Source: Mahella australiensis 50-1 BON
GTDB lineage: Bacteria; Bacillota; Clostridia; Mahellales; Mahellaceae
Length of the DNA: 64,000 bases
Assembly (NCBI RefSeq): GCF_000213255.1
Contig: NC_015520.1
Location: 2,190,001-2,254,000, forward strand
Direction of reading: 5' to 3'
Shown in pieces: positions 46,773 to 56,273 of the stretch. The position numbers were made by a program, and so were the translations under genes. Under the pieces are notes generated by a model. The model was given only the letters and a program-made list of their open reading frames with translations, did not search any database and was not told where the DNA came from. Positions within the stretch are counted from its first letter, which is position 1. Every line of letters begins with the position of its first letter.

Positions 46773-48488
46773 TTATTCAGCTTGATAATACTTAACACTT
46801 TCTTTTATTTGTTTTGTTACCTCATCTTCGAACGCTTTTAGATCCAACTTGCCCAATTCATTCTGGTACTGCTTCCATATATTCTCAAATTCATTATCAT
46901 TAGTGGCCATTATAGCTTTAGGCAGATACTGAAGCGCTAACTCCAGAGCTTTTTCAACAGCTATCTTACCCGGATGGTCAGCCGGCATTTTCGTTCTAAT
47001 AGCCCAACCAGGTTCATATCTAGCAGGATATTGAGGAGCGAAGAAATCGGAGAGTGTTTTAATATTATATGCCTTCAATACCTCTTTTTCATAGTCCTTA
47101 TATTTAACGTTAAAATAGTCATCCGTCTTAGTAGGAGATACAGGATTACCATCCGAATACACGCCGTATTTCGGATCAGTCGTATCCTCCATTCGTGGGA
47201 ATTCCATGAACTGTGAGATCCCTTGTTTCTTTTGATAATCAGGATCAAGATAATTCTTCCATTGTTCTTCAGTCTTTGTCATTTTACCATTTTGAATAGT
47301 ATAATCTTCTCCCTCAATTCCCCAAAAGTTTAATTTATTTATATCCTCTGCTGCCATTCTATCAAGAAACTTAAATGCTGCTTCTGGGTCTTTACATTTA
47401 GTAGTAATGGCTATCCCGGTTTGTGTCGCAAACGCCGCAGGGCCTGCATAATATTCTTTTTCGACCCCTTCAAAGACCACAGGAAAACCTATAGGCGCCC
47501 TATTGAATAATCCTTCTTTTTCAAGAGCATTTATAGCTTCCTGGAACATACCTCTCTGATCGTAAAAACCAATTACGCGGCCAGAACTCAATTTAGCTAA
47601 ATATTGATCATTGTTTTGCATAAATGTTTCAGGGTCCATTAAGCCATCTCTCCAAAGGCCATTCAACCATTTTGCCCAATCCTTGCTAAAGTCAGCCGTC
47701 ATTATAGTTTTGGCTTCTAGTGTTTCTTGATCGACATATACAGGCCCATCGTTAGGATAACCTGCCAAAAATCTAGCGCCACCATATTGAAGAGCTGAAG
47801 CTCTCCAAGCCTCTGTAGGTAACACAAAACCAATGGTAGGTTGCCCATTATATGTCGGGTTTTCTTTTACATAACTTTTTATAATATCCGTATACTGAGG
47901 TAAGGTTTTGATAACCGGCCATCCAGCGTCTTTAAGCACATCAAGAGCAACATAAAATCCTGCCGCAGGATACAATTTATCTTGTCCCGCTCTAGTACCG
48001 CTTATATAATAGGTTTTACCATACTGGCTTTTTAATAGTGCTAATTCAGAGGGACGATAGATTTTCTTAATATTTGTACCATATTTTTCAATATAATCGT
48101 CTAACGGTATAAATGCTCCTGCCGCGACGAAATCCCCCGCTGCTTCTCCAGGATTAACCAGATCGGGATAATCGCCTGAGGCTATCATAACACCCGCTTT
48201 TTGTCTAGCATCTGTACCTACTAAATACTCTACTTTTAGCTTAATACCCGTTAATTCTGTGATCTTTTTACCTATCGGTGTATCAAATGGCATAGTCAAT
48301 GAATTCAAGCTATAATTAAAGAAAGCAGTAAATTCTTTTACTTCACCTGTTTCACCATTTTCCTCAGCCGCCTCTGATTTTTCAGCATCGGTATTATCCG
48401 CCTTGTCAGTATCAGCACCACAGCCACCAAGTATCACTATAGCCAAAATCACAAAGGCCAGAAATACGCTAATACCTTTTCTATACAT
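46773..48488 (-). CDS. LplA-type extracellular solute-binding lipoprotein
   Basis: The 571-residue protein has a lipoprotein signal (AIVILGGC, Cys23), an acidic linker (about 25-52), and the large LplA-type binding fold (FDTPIGKKITELTGIKLKVE near the start). It captures sugar oligomers at the cell surface for the two LplBC-type permeases. A YesM-type kinase gene lies upstream on the same strand; its partner regulator is further upstream. Confidence 0.92.
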   Translation of the reverse strand: MYRKGISVFLAFVILAIVILGGCGADTDKADNTDAEKSEAAEENGETGEVKEFTAFFNYSLNSLTMPFDTPIGKKITELTGIKLKVEYLVGTDARQKAGVMIASGDYPDLVNPGEAAGDFVAAGAFIPLDDYIEKYGTNIKKIYRPSELALLKSQYGKTYYISGTRAGQDKLYPAAGFYVALDVLKDAGWPVIKTLPQYTDIIKSYVKENPTYNGQPTIGFVLPTEAWRASALQYGGARFLAGYPNDGPVYVDQETLEAKTIMTADFSKDWAKWLNGLWRDGLMDPETFMQNNDQYLAKLSSGRVIGFYDQRGMFQEAINALEKEGLFNRAPIGFPVVFEGVEKEYYAGPAAFATQTGIAITTKCKDPEAAFKFLDRMAAEDINKLNFWGIEGEDYTIQNGKMTKTEEQWKNYLDPDYQKKQGISQFMEFPRMEDTTDPKYGVYSDGNPVSPTKTDDYFNVKYKDYEKEVLKAYNIKTLSDFFAPQYPARYEPGWAIRTKMPADHPGKIAVEKALELALQYLPKAIMATNDNEFENIWKQYQNELGKLDLKAFEDEVTKQIKESVKYYQAE

Positions 48489-48646
48489 AATATTCTCCTC
48501 CTCGTATAATAGTATTTTTTCAGTTTTTTTAATTCACTCTCCAGTTTGGATCAATACAACTTTACATTTGATGACTTAGTTCGGTGGTGCTCTGGAAATA
48601 TTTTTAAACATTAAACGATAAATACAAATATAACTAATGTCTTTTA

Positions 48647-48675
48647 AATATAGTGTACTGAGCAAAACTATACAA
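48647..48675 (-). promoter_or_regulatory. Likely promoter of the LplABC-type operon
   Basis: TTGTAT (48675-48670), 17 bp, TATATT (48652-48647), with a leader of about 155 bases. The rest of the 403-bp gap 48489-48891 holds a short inverted repeat CGAAAC/GTTTCG (near 48846-48869), a tandem ATAACCGAAA motif just after the kinase stop, and no convincing gene. Confidence 0.5.
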
Positions 48676-48891
48676 AATTGGGTAATAATGTATCCAAACA
48701 TTAACATAATCTGACGTTACCTCCTTTCCCATCCTTCCAGCTTACACCCCTCAAAACCTGATCTTCAGATAACTCTTCTTGTTAAAAAAATTATTTATCT
48801 TTTAACATTCTATAAATTACTATTACTATTGTATTTTATATTCTACGAAACGTAAATGAATCAGTTTCGGTTATTTTTGTATTTATTTCGG

Positions 48892-50655
48892 TTATCTATC
48901 ACTGATCACGGGAACATCCACAATTACCTTGGTCCCAATATTTTCACCACTTTCAAGCTCTATACCATAATTTTCTCCCCACAGAAGTTTTATCCTTTTA
49001 TTTATATTTAATAAACCTATACTCCTTTTATCATCTGGATATGCATACCAAGTATCTACGGGACAATCTAAATATTTCTTTAATTGCTCAAGTGAGTCCT
49101 TGTTTATCCCTATACCATCATCATTGATTTCAAATCTCAATAGATCATTGCTGATTATCCGACCGCTTATTAACAAATTGCCCTTACCTTTTTTTGGTTC
49201 CAATCCGTGATAAATAGCATTTTCGACTAATGGCTGAAGCATCATTTTAAAAGTTTTAAGGTCTAGTATGCTTTCCTCAATATCATAGATAATATTAAAT
49301 TTATATGGATATCTTATTATCATAATGTTTAAATAATCTTTTATGCACTCTATCTCCTCTTTCACATAGACTATGTCAGCTTCTTTGGCACTGTATCGAA
49401 ATATTCTGGATACAGCAGCACAAATGTTAGCAATTTCCATAATTTCATTAGCCATAGCTATTCCACTTATACAATTAAGAGTATTATACAGAAAATGTGG
49501 CGTTATCTGGTTTTGTAATGCTGATATCTGGGCCTGTTTCTTAGCCAATTCCGCCTCATAAAGCATCGATTGATCCGAAATTATCCTTCGTGTCATATCT
49601 TCGATTTTATCCAGCATTTTATTAATATCATTAGCTATTAAGCCGATCTCATTGTTTACTTCAACATGTAGTCTCCATTCTATATTTTTTTCTCCGATAT
49701 GACTCATAGACTCAGCAAGCTTTGAAATGGGACTAGTTATACTGTAACCGAATAGTAAAGTAAAAAATAGTAAAACAAGCGTTATTATAAGGATTATTAA
49801 TATACCAAAACTTCTTAGCGGTAACATATCTGCCGTTAATTCGTCTGTAGGTATGATACTAACGATTTGCCAGCCAGTGTTATTCATTGTTTTTGTTTGG
49901 ATTATGACTTTATCCTTTCCATATTTATCTTCCGCTTGTGAAATTTCATAGTGTTCCCCTGACTTTAATTCATTGTTCCCAGCAATTATATTATTTTCAC
50001 TATCCAATATCATGAATATTGAATTTTTTGTAACCGACAAGTTAGAAACAATATCATGAAAAAATGTAGTTTCTATAAAGAATATTGTTACTCCGATTTT
50101 TTTAAGATATTCAGCAGACGACTTTATGGAAAAAACAGGCATTACATAGGCAATATTAGAAATTAGATCATCGTTTTCTTTAACTACTGACGTATATGTA
50201 GGTTTTATAAAGTTTTGTCCTTTAAAATCATATATTTTATCCAGCGCCTCTATAACGTTAATTTTAAGATCACGGGATGTCGTGAAAATCTTGTCTTGTT
50301 TACATATTATATATATATCATTTATGTTATCATTCAAACTCTTTACATAGTCTACGGTATTACAAGCCATAGGATATATCTCTAATCGCTGTATTGGATT
50401 GTCAAATATAATATAATCCTGTATATATAAATTGTAGGAAACAGCATTGGCTTCTTTCTCTATATTTTCAGTAAGAACTTTAAGCTGATCCTCTACCTGA
50501 TTCATTAATGTATTAACATAATTCACCGCTCGTTTCTTGGTGAGTAAGTCAAACGCATAATAATAAAACATTTGCATAGCAAGCATAATAACAATGATAA
50601 GGAAAATTAATATTACAAGCTGTTGTTTTAGTTTTAATTTATTGAAATGCAACAT
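48892..50655 (-). CDS. YesM-type sensor histidine kinase
   Basis: The 587-residue protein has membrane helices near 12-32 and 283-306 around an extracytoplasmic dCACHE-like sensor, a HAMP linker (about 307-360), and a His_kinase domain with the phospho-acceptor H387 in QITPHFLYNTLN. The HATPase domain has its N box in VENAIYHG and a G box in DDGIGI. It should phosphorylate the YesN-type regulator at 52665-53468. The two genes are not adjacent; a barrel protein gene and a terminator lie between them. Confidence 0.92.
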   Translation of the reverse strand: MLHFNKLKLKQQLVILIFLIIVIMLAMQMFYYYAFDLLTKKRAVNYVNTLMNQVEDQLKVLTENIEKEANAVSYNLYIQDYIIFDNPIQRLEIYPMACNTVDYVKSLNDNINDIYIICKQDKIFTTSRDLKINVIEALDKIYDFKGQNFIKPTYTSVVKENDDLISNIAYVMPVFSIKSSAEYLKKIGVTIFFIETTFFHDIVSNLSVTKNSIFMILDSENNIIAGNNELKSGEHYEISQAEDKYGKDKVIIQTKTMNNTGWQIVSIIPTDELTADMLPLRSFGILIILIITLVLLFFTLLFGYSITSPISKLAESMSHIGEKNIEWRLHVEVNNEIGLIANDINKMLDKIEDMTRRIISDQSMLYEAELAKKQAQISALQNQITPHFLYNTLNCISGIAMANEIMEIANICAAVSRIFRYSAKEADIVYVKEEIECIKDYLNIMIIRYPYKFNIIYDIEESILDLKTFKMMLQPLVENAIYHGLEPKKGKGNLLISGRIISNDLLRFEINDDGIGINKDSLEQLKKYLDCPVDTWYAYPDDKRSIGLLNINKRIKLLWGENYGIELESGENIGTKVIVDVPVISDR

Positions 50656-50819
50656 AGACTTCCTCCTTTAATTCCCCTTTATGCTAGCCACGGTTTTTAC
50701 TTCTCAAACGTCCTTAATAATTAGATCTGATAATTATTATAACTTATATTGCTATATAGCTTACAAATAGAAAAATCAAGCACTTTAAAATTTCAGGTTG
50801 CGCTATGCTATATAAAGAC

Positions 50820-50866
50820 TATTGCCTAAAATCTGCAAGGTATATAAAACCAGATTTCAGGCAATA
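50820..50866 (-). terminator. Terminator after the barrel-protein gene
   Basis: Arms 50820-50835 and 50851-50866 pair over 16 bp. The single non-Watson-Crick position is A.C in plus-strand RNA but a G.U wobble in minus-strand RNA, so the stem is continuous only in the minus-strand transcript. It is followed by GTCTTTATATAG. It closes the long run of genes that begins at 61904. Confidence 0.7.
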
Positions 50867-50901
50867 GTTTAACTAAAAACAATAAATCAGGCTATTAATA
50901 T

Positions 50902-52623
50902 TCAGCCCTTTATCATCTTAAATACTCTATTTACTCCAGGTGAAAGGCGAAGTTTAACTACCATTTTTTCTCCTTCCGGCTGAGCTTGAATAATATGCTG
51001 ATTAACTAAATCCTCAATAGCAGTATATTCGTCTTTTAACTCCAATCGTACCTCATCATACCATGGCTGGAACGAATGTAATATAAAAGAGTGGTTATCA
51101 TATGCGAAAAATCCGACCTTCGAAGGTGCATCTAAAAGTACAGGGATGTTTCTGCTAAAGACCTGACGTATAGGAAAAAGAATTTTCCTGGGATAATTAT
51201 ATATATCACCGTAGTCTTCAGGTATGGTAATGATATATAAACACCCCTTTCCATATAAGATTTTAATTAAAATTGGGAAGTTATTGTCTTCCCCAAACCC
51301 CGCAATTAATTCCCAAGTATCGTTGGTCTGAAATTCAAGTTGAGGGAGTAACATAGCCTTTGTAGATTCTTCACATCCCTCAAAGCAAATCCCTCCATCG
51401 TTGGAATATGCATAGCGATTCACAAAAGCTTTGCGATCGGTCACCCTTACATTTGCTAGCATCTTTTGGAATCCCAATGGTGCAGACGCCTTAAGAAAAC
51501 CTGATGTTACAATTACATCTGCTCCATCCATAAGGCTTTTTTGAACCTTAAAAATAATATTTTCATCCATTGCTGCGCTTTCGGTTAAAAATATCGTTAC
51601 AGCGTCTTCAGGATAAGTTGGCCTAGGCTCTAAAGGTATCCCCAACATCCCAATATAATTGTGAAGATAATCCTCACCATGACTGTGAAAAGGAAGATAA
51701 CAAGCGACGCCTATGGGGTTTCCCAACTTTCCTAAGTATTTATCGACATCCTCAAATAACTGACCATTGATTGGAATACACAAGGAGTACTCCGGATTTA
51801 GCAATGACCCTAGGGAGAACATCATAACTTCCTTGGCCTTCGCGAATAAAGTTAAATAAGCCTGCTGAGCATATGATGTTAAATTATAGGAGCATTCGTA
51901 AGGATCATACCACCCGCCCCCATTACGCTCCGGAGCTACATTCTCTAAATAACGCATATTAAAATAGCTTAAATATTTAGGGAGATGCTGTTGAGTATAA
52001 GTAGGGTTTCGCGTCTCAGTACCCGTATAAACGCCATCAAAAATCTGTGGTTCATCTTCCAAATCATATCCACTGTCCTGATAGTGCTCATACCAATTTG
52101 GATATTTTATAACCATTTTCGCTTTAGGATTGACGCGCTTAGCTGGCTTAACGATGACATTTTGAGCTATATCTCTCATAAGATCCAACCTAAACCGATC
52201 CCACGTCTTATCTTCTTTTGCTCGTATACAAGAAGGGCATCTGCAATTCGTAAAAAAGAAATCATCCAATATAATCTCATCGAACAATGATGCTGTAAAT
52301 TCCGATACTTCTGTTAGTAGCTTAATAGTATCAGAATTGGTATAACATAGCGGATCAAAGCCACCCTCACCATTTGGCATGCCATCCGTAGTGATGCCGC
52401 CAGCGATTTCTATGCCCTTGCTGCGGAAAAAATCACGTATACGCTCCATTTGCTGCCTATCGATCATTAAACCATGACGATAAGTCTCTAGATAAACTTT
52501 TCCTACTTTTACGTGCTTCTCAATCCATGCAAAGCGCTGGACAAACTCATCTAAATCATTGATGCGCACCAGATCTCCAACAGGACAATAAATAGCAGCC
52601 GTAAAATTTTTGTATCTCTCCAT
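50902..52623 (-). CDS. Unassigned (beta/alpha)-barrel, glycosidase-like protein
   Basis: The 573-residue protein has no signal peptide. The first 300 residues alternate strand and helix as in a TIM barrel and include KVYLETYRHGLMID, EIILDDFFFTNCRCPSCIRA (a Cys cluster as in GH42-like and other metal-tethered barrels) and MVIKYPNWYEHYQDSGYD. The DD of ILDD and the E of YLETYR are acid residues at plausible strand ends. The second half resembles the glutamine-amidotransferase-like and beta-sandwich tail of GH42/GHL proteins (LMDGADVIVTSGF, then LRLSPGVNRVFKMIKG). ATG at 52623 has AGAGGGG before it. It lies 41 bp after the response regulator. I could not assign a CAZy family. Confidence 0.75.
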   Translation of the reverse strand: MERYKNFTAAIYCPVGDLVRINDLDEFVQRFAWIEKHVKVGKVYLETYRHGLMIDRQQMERIRDFFRSKGIEIAGGITTDGMPNGEGGFDPLCYTNSDTIKLLTEVSEFTASLFDEIILDDFFFTNCRCPSCIRAKEDKTWDRFRLDLMRDIAQNVIVKPAKRVNPKAKMVIKYPNWYEHYQDSGYDLEDEPQIFDGVYTGTETRNPTYTQQHLPKYLSYFNMRYLENVAPERNGGGWYDPYECSYNLTSYAQQAYLTLFAKAKEVMMFSLGSLLNPEYSLCIPINGQLFEDVDKYLGKLGNPIGVACYLPFHSHGEDYLHNYIGMLGIPLEPRPTYPEDAVTIFLTESAAMDENIIFKVQKSLMDGADVIVTSGFLKASAPLGFQKMLANVRVTDRKAFVNRYAYSNDGGICFEGCEESTKAMLLPQLEFQTNDTWELIAGFGEDNNFPILIKILYGKGCLYIITIPEDYGDIYNYPRKILFPIRQVFSRNIPVLLDAPSKVGFFAYDNHSFILHSFQPWYDEVRLELKDEYTAIEDLVNQHIIQAQPEGEKMVVKLRLSPGVNRVFKMIKG

Positions 52624-52664
52624 AAACACACCCCTCTGTAATTAATAAAGTGCTTTTATAAATC

Positions 52665-53468
52665 CTAAAAACCATCTAAATATAAAGAATTCTCAACAGA
52701 TATACATTTTTTATTCTTTTTGTACTTTGCAGGTGTATCACCAGTATATTTCTTAAAAACCTTATTGAAATAGCAATAATCCTTATAACCACTTTCCATA
52801 CATACTTCCTCAACCGTCATCGAGGTAGTCTGCAACAAATGCATGGCTTTATTGATCCTCAAATAATTTATATATTCCGAAAATGTTTTTCCTGTTGTTT
52901 TCTTAAATAATTCTGAGCAATAGGTAAAGTTAATATAGAATTTATCAGCAAGCTCTTTTAGGTATAATGGTTTATCAAAATTCTTATTCACATATTCTAA
53001 AAGCTCTTTAAACCCTTTATTCTCTATTGCTTGTAAAACTGAATCAGCTTCGTCGGACAATTTTGCCAAATACGTCTCTTTATCTCTCGCTTTTTTCCTA
53101 AGATACACTGTCAATTTTTCTAAAACACGGTATATTTCCTGGCTTTGAAGAGGTTTTAAGACATAATCAAATGCTCCTTCCCGCAAGGCTTCCTGTGCAT
53201 AAGAAAATTCAGCAAAGCCACTCACAATGATAAAAACTGTATCCATAGCTTTTGCTCTTACCTTTTTTATAAGTTCTATTCCTGACAACCCTGGCATTCT
53301 TATATCAGTAAAAACTACATCCGGGTTTTCTTTGTATATTATTTCATATGCTTCTTCAGAATCAGTAGTTTCACCGATTATCTTATATCCCATATCATCC
53401 CAATTGAATATTTTTCTCATCCCCACAAGCGCCCATGGTTCATCATCTACGAACAAAACTCTATACAC
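52665..53468 (-). CDS. YesN-type response regulator with AraC HTH
   Basis: The 267-residue protein has a receiver domain (about 1-120) with D8, D9 and phospho-acceptor D55 (VVFTDIRMPG) and the K of DYVLKPLQ. It ends in an AraC-type HTH pair (about 158-255; LYLKELADKFYINFTYCSEL and VEEVCMESGYKDYCYFNKVF). The linker is short, so it is about half the length of typical YesN proteins. It is likely paired with the kinase at 48892-50655 and controls the flanking sugar operons. Confidence 0.92.
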   Translation of the reverse strand: MYRVLFVDDEPWALVGMRKIFNWDDMGYKIIGETTDSEEAYEIIYKENPDVVFTDIRMPGLSGIELIKKVRAKAMDTVFIIVSGFAEFSYAQEALREGAFDYVLKPLQSQEIYRVLEKLTVYLRKKARDKETYLAKLSDEADSVLQAIENKGFKELLEYVNKNFDKPLYLKELADKFYINFTYCSELFKKTTGKTFSEYINYLRINKAMHLLQTTSMTVEEVCMESGYKDYCYFNKVFKKYTGDTPAKYKKNKKCISVENSLYLDGF

Positions 53469-53533
53469 ATTTATCGCCTCATATCAATATCAATAACATG
53501 TTCTCATATAATGCACCTTGCTAAATTTTACAA

Positions 53534-54301
53534 TTATAGCAGGATAGCCCCACCATCCACAATAATGCTGGCTCCGGATATATGATGGCTTTTTTCTGAT
53601 GCTAAAAATATTACAATATTTGCTACATCCTCGGGCATTCCAGGCTTTATAAATGACAAATTATACTTTCGTGGTCTATCTATGCGTTTGCGTTTAAAAG
53701 GATGCGTTTGGCCGGACTTGAATTCAATCTTTGTACCGCCGGGCAATATCTCATTGACCGTTATGCCATATTGGGCAAACTCCAGCGCAGCTTCCCGGGT
53801 TAGCATTTTTATTCCACCTTTTGTCATGGAATAACATACATCAAAATCGCCCGGGCGTATACCATGCACCGATGATATATTTATTATTCTCGGGCATTGA
53901 CTGTTCTTAAGATAAGGCAAGGCAGCTTGCATACAGCGAAAATATCCTCCGAGATTTATATCCATAATCTTATCGTAATCCTCCTCGGTATACTCGTCTA
54001 TATCCATGTTAGGCTGCCACGCCGCATTGTTTACCAATATATCTATACCACCGTAAAGTTCAAAGGTTTTAGCTATCATAGCATCAACCTGATCTCTATA
54101 AGCCACATCAACATACATCGTGAAAGCCGTCCCTCCCGCCTCCCTTATGTCGGCGGCCGTCCTTTCGGCCATATCAGGATTAGAGTTATAGTTGAAGAGC
54201 ACATTAGCACCTTCAGCTGCCAAAGCCTTGCTGATACCCGCTCCTATACCTTTGCCCCCGCCTGTGACAACAGCCGTACGTCCTTCCAGTAATTTCGCCA
54301 T
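53534..54301 (-). CDS. Short-chain dehydrogenase/reductase
   Basis: The 255-residue classical SDR has TGGGKGIG (13-20), NNAA (91-94), catalytic S143/S144, Y157 and K161 (YSMTKGG), and ends DGGAILL. It oxidises or reduces a sugar or sugar acid with NAD(P). ATG at 54301 has AGAGGTG 6 bases upstream. It follows a second, degenerate SDR gene by 11 bp in the same operon. Confidence 0.92.
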   Translation of the reverse strand: MAKLLEGRTAVVTGGGKGIGAGISKALAAEGANVLFNYNSNPDMAERTAADIREAGGTAFTMYVDVAYRDQVDAMIAKTFELYGGIDILVNNAAWQPNMDIDEYTEEDYDKIMDINLGGYFRCMQAALPYLKNSQCPRIINISSVHGIRPGDFDVCYSMTKGGIKMLTREAALEFAQYGITVNEILPGGTKIEFKSGQTHPFKRKRIDRPRKYNLSFIKPGMPEDVANIVIFLASEKSHHISGASIIVDGGAILL

Positions 54302-54312
54302 ATCGTTCACCT

Positions 54313-55050
54313 CTATCTGTCGCCATAATACAGCATGTGGCCGCCATCCAGTCGGATATCAGCCCCGTTTATAAACACTGCATCTTTTGAAATTAAAAAG
54401 CTCACTACGCCTGCAATGTCTTCCGCCTTTACCAGCCTTTTTAAAGGAATCTTGGTTTCGGCATCGTAATTAAATGGCGAAAGAAGGCTATCCAGCAACT
54501 CCCTCTGCTCTTCCATATAATCGGCCTCAATCACATTGGCCCGAATGCCCTTTCGTCCATAAAACAGTGCTATCTCTTTACACAGCATCTTTACCGAACC
54601 CTTGGCTGTACTGTAAGCAAAGGCACAGCCTGTGGGTTTTTCATCGTGCAAGGTTGACAGGTATACGATAGTGCCGTCCCCTTTCTGCGCCATATGTTCA
54701 CCGAATACTTTGGTGGTGATAAAGGCACTTTTTGCATTATAATCCATCGCTCTTTTAAAGTCTTGCTCCGACATATCCTCAAGTTTCGAGCGTAATATTG
54801 CATTATCCGTATGTATAAGGTGATCCACGCCGCCTGTCCTGGATATTATCATATCCAACAGCATTTTCATATCCGCCAATAACCAAGTATCAAACGAATA
54901 ATTGTTATCGGTCTTTTCTATAACACCTTTATTGCTTCGATGCGGATAGTTATTTATAACGGTGATACCCTCATCCTTCAATCTGGCAGCGATAGCAGCG
55001 GCAGCCGGATGAGAAGCATCGGTAATGAGCGCCGTCCTATTTACTTCCAT
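54313..55050 (-). CDS. SDR-family protein with degenerate nucleotide-binding motif
   Basis: The 245-residue protein is SDR-like along its whole length and keeps the catalytic set S132, Y146 and K150 (YSTAKG) and the C-terminal RLDGGHML. The TGxxxGxG loop is replaced by TDASHPAAAA (10-19) and the NNAG motif by HTDN (80-83). It may bind no dinucleotide or bind it differently. It overlaps the preceding epimerase gene by 14 bp and precedes the canonical SDR by 11 bp, so the two SDRs could work as a hetero-oligomer; that is inference. Confidence 0.82.
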   Translation of the reverse strand: MEVNRTALITDASHPAAAAIAARLKDEGITVINNYPHRSNKGVIEKTDNNYSFDTWLLADMKMLLDMIISRTGGVDHLIHTDNAILRSKLEDMSEQDFKRAMDYNAKSAFITTKVFGEHMAQKGDGTIVYLSTLHDEKPTGCAFAYSTAKGSVKMLCKEIALFYGRKGIRANVIEADYMEEQRELLDSLLSPFNYDAETKIPLKRLVKAEDIAGVVSFLISKDAVFINGADIRLDGGHMLYYGDR

Positions 55051-56248
55051 GATCTTGCACGCCCTCCAGCCGTTGCATCAATTCAAGGCACATTCTTGTA
55101 TTATGATAAGGACATGTCCATCCGTCTATACGATTGGCATGCTTTTGATCTGAAATCGCAAAGGAAAACCATCCGCCGTTCACATGATCTATAAGCTCTT
55201 TATCCACGAACTCCCATACTGCTTTTGCTGCGTCGAGATATTTATCTTCTCCAGTCAACTGCCACGCGTTCAAAAAACCGACCACAGCTTCGGCCTGTAC
55301 CCACCATACGCGATGCAGATCTACAACGCCTTCCGGCATCGATTCATTTATTATGCCTCCATTTTTATGCCATCCTTCTTTCAATACCGCTTGTGCCATA
55401 TTAAGGGACACGACTTTAACCCGTTCTTTTAATCTATCGTCGCCAAGGGCTTCTGCTGCTTCCCACAACAACCAGCTTCCTTCTATATCGTGACCGTAGG
55501 AAACTACAGGGCTTAAAGAATTCCATTGATCATCGAAGAAAAGCTTAAAATGCCATGTATTATGATCTATGATTTTTTCTATCATAATCTCTATTTGCTG
55601 GTAGAGCTTATCCCTTAATCCTGCGTCAGACCATGCCTTGTAAAGGGCAGTATATGCCTCCAAAAGATGCAAATGCGTGTTCATGGTCTTGGTAGCTGAG
55701 CTATACGGATTTATATTGCTGACCTGCATTCTCTGCTCAAATTTCCAATCCCGTGTCAGCGCTTCATAATAACCCTTGTTCTGCTTATCGTAAACATGCT
55801 CTTCCAGAGAACGGTATACGGCTACAGCTTGTCCCAAAGCCCTTTCATCACCGAAAGCTGCATAATATTCCGAAAGCCCGTATATGACAAAGGCTTGGCC
55901 ATATGTGCGTTTAGTGGTATCGTATACCGTTCCGTCAGAATTAAGCTCCCAAAAGGCGCCTCCGAATTCGTCGTCTATAAAGTTTGAAAGCACATAATCG
56001 TAGGCGCGTTGCGCCATCTCTTTATAGTTTTGATCACCTAATGTACGGCACGCCGCCGCAAATGTCCATATAAGGCGTGCATTTAATACTATATGCCTTC
56101 TAGCGTCGGTATGAGGTTTAAGCTCCGCGTCCACTACACCATAAAAGCCCCCCTGCGGATCCGGAGCATACTTCTCCCAGAAAGCCAATATGCTTCGAGC
56201 TTCAGCTTCCATGGCATTATAAAAATGCCGTAATTCTTCACCCACCAT
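55037..56248 (-). CDS. AGE-family sugar 2-epimerase (cellobiose 2-epimerase-like)
   Basis: The 403-residue protein is an (alpha/alpha)6 barrel of the N-acylglucosamine/cellobiose 2-epimerase family. Visible are KTMNTHLHLLEAYTAL and SYGHDIEGSWLLWEAA, which carry the catalytic histidines, and the C-terminal FSFAISDQKHANRIDGWTCP segment ending in a conserved His region. It would epimerise glucose-type residues at C2 in a beta-1,4-disaccharide. In this operon it may supply mannosyl-glucose or act on another disaccharide. Confidence 0.88.
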   Translation of the reverse strand: MVGEELRHFYNAMEAEARSILAFWEKYAPDPQGGFYGVVDAELKPHTDARRHIVLNARLIWTFAAACRTLGDQNYKEMAQRAYDYVLSNFIDDEFGGAFWELNSDGTVYDTTKRTYGQAFVIYGLSEYYAAFGDERALGQAVAVYRSLEEHVYDKQNKGYYEALTRDWKFEQRMQVSNINPYSSATKTMNTHLHLLEAYTALYKAWSDAGLRDKLYQQIEIMIEKIIDHNTWHFKLFFDDQWNSLSPVVSYGHDIEGSWLLWEAAEALGDDRLKERVKVVSLNMAQAVLKEGWHKNGGIINESMPEGVVDLHRVWWVQAEAVVGFLNAWQLTGEDKYLDAAKAVWEFVDKELIDHVNGGWFSFAISDQKHANRIDGWTCPYHNTRMCLELMQRLEGVQDHGSK

Positions 56249-56273
56249 ATGAATTGCCTCTTTCCGTATAATC

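Noticed and set aside
48576-48707. 43-codon hydrophobic frame on the minus strand preceded by AAAGGAGG
   Set aside because: Spacing to the ATG is about 12 bases, the likely LplA promoter lies inside it, and no homologue is recognised; kept only as a remote possibility.
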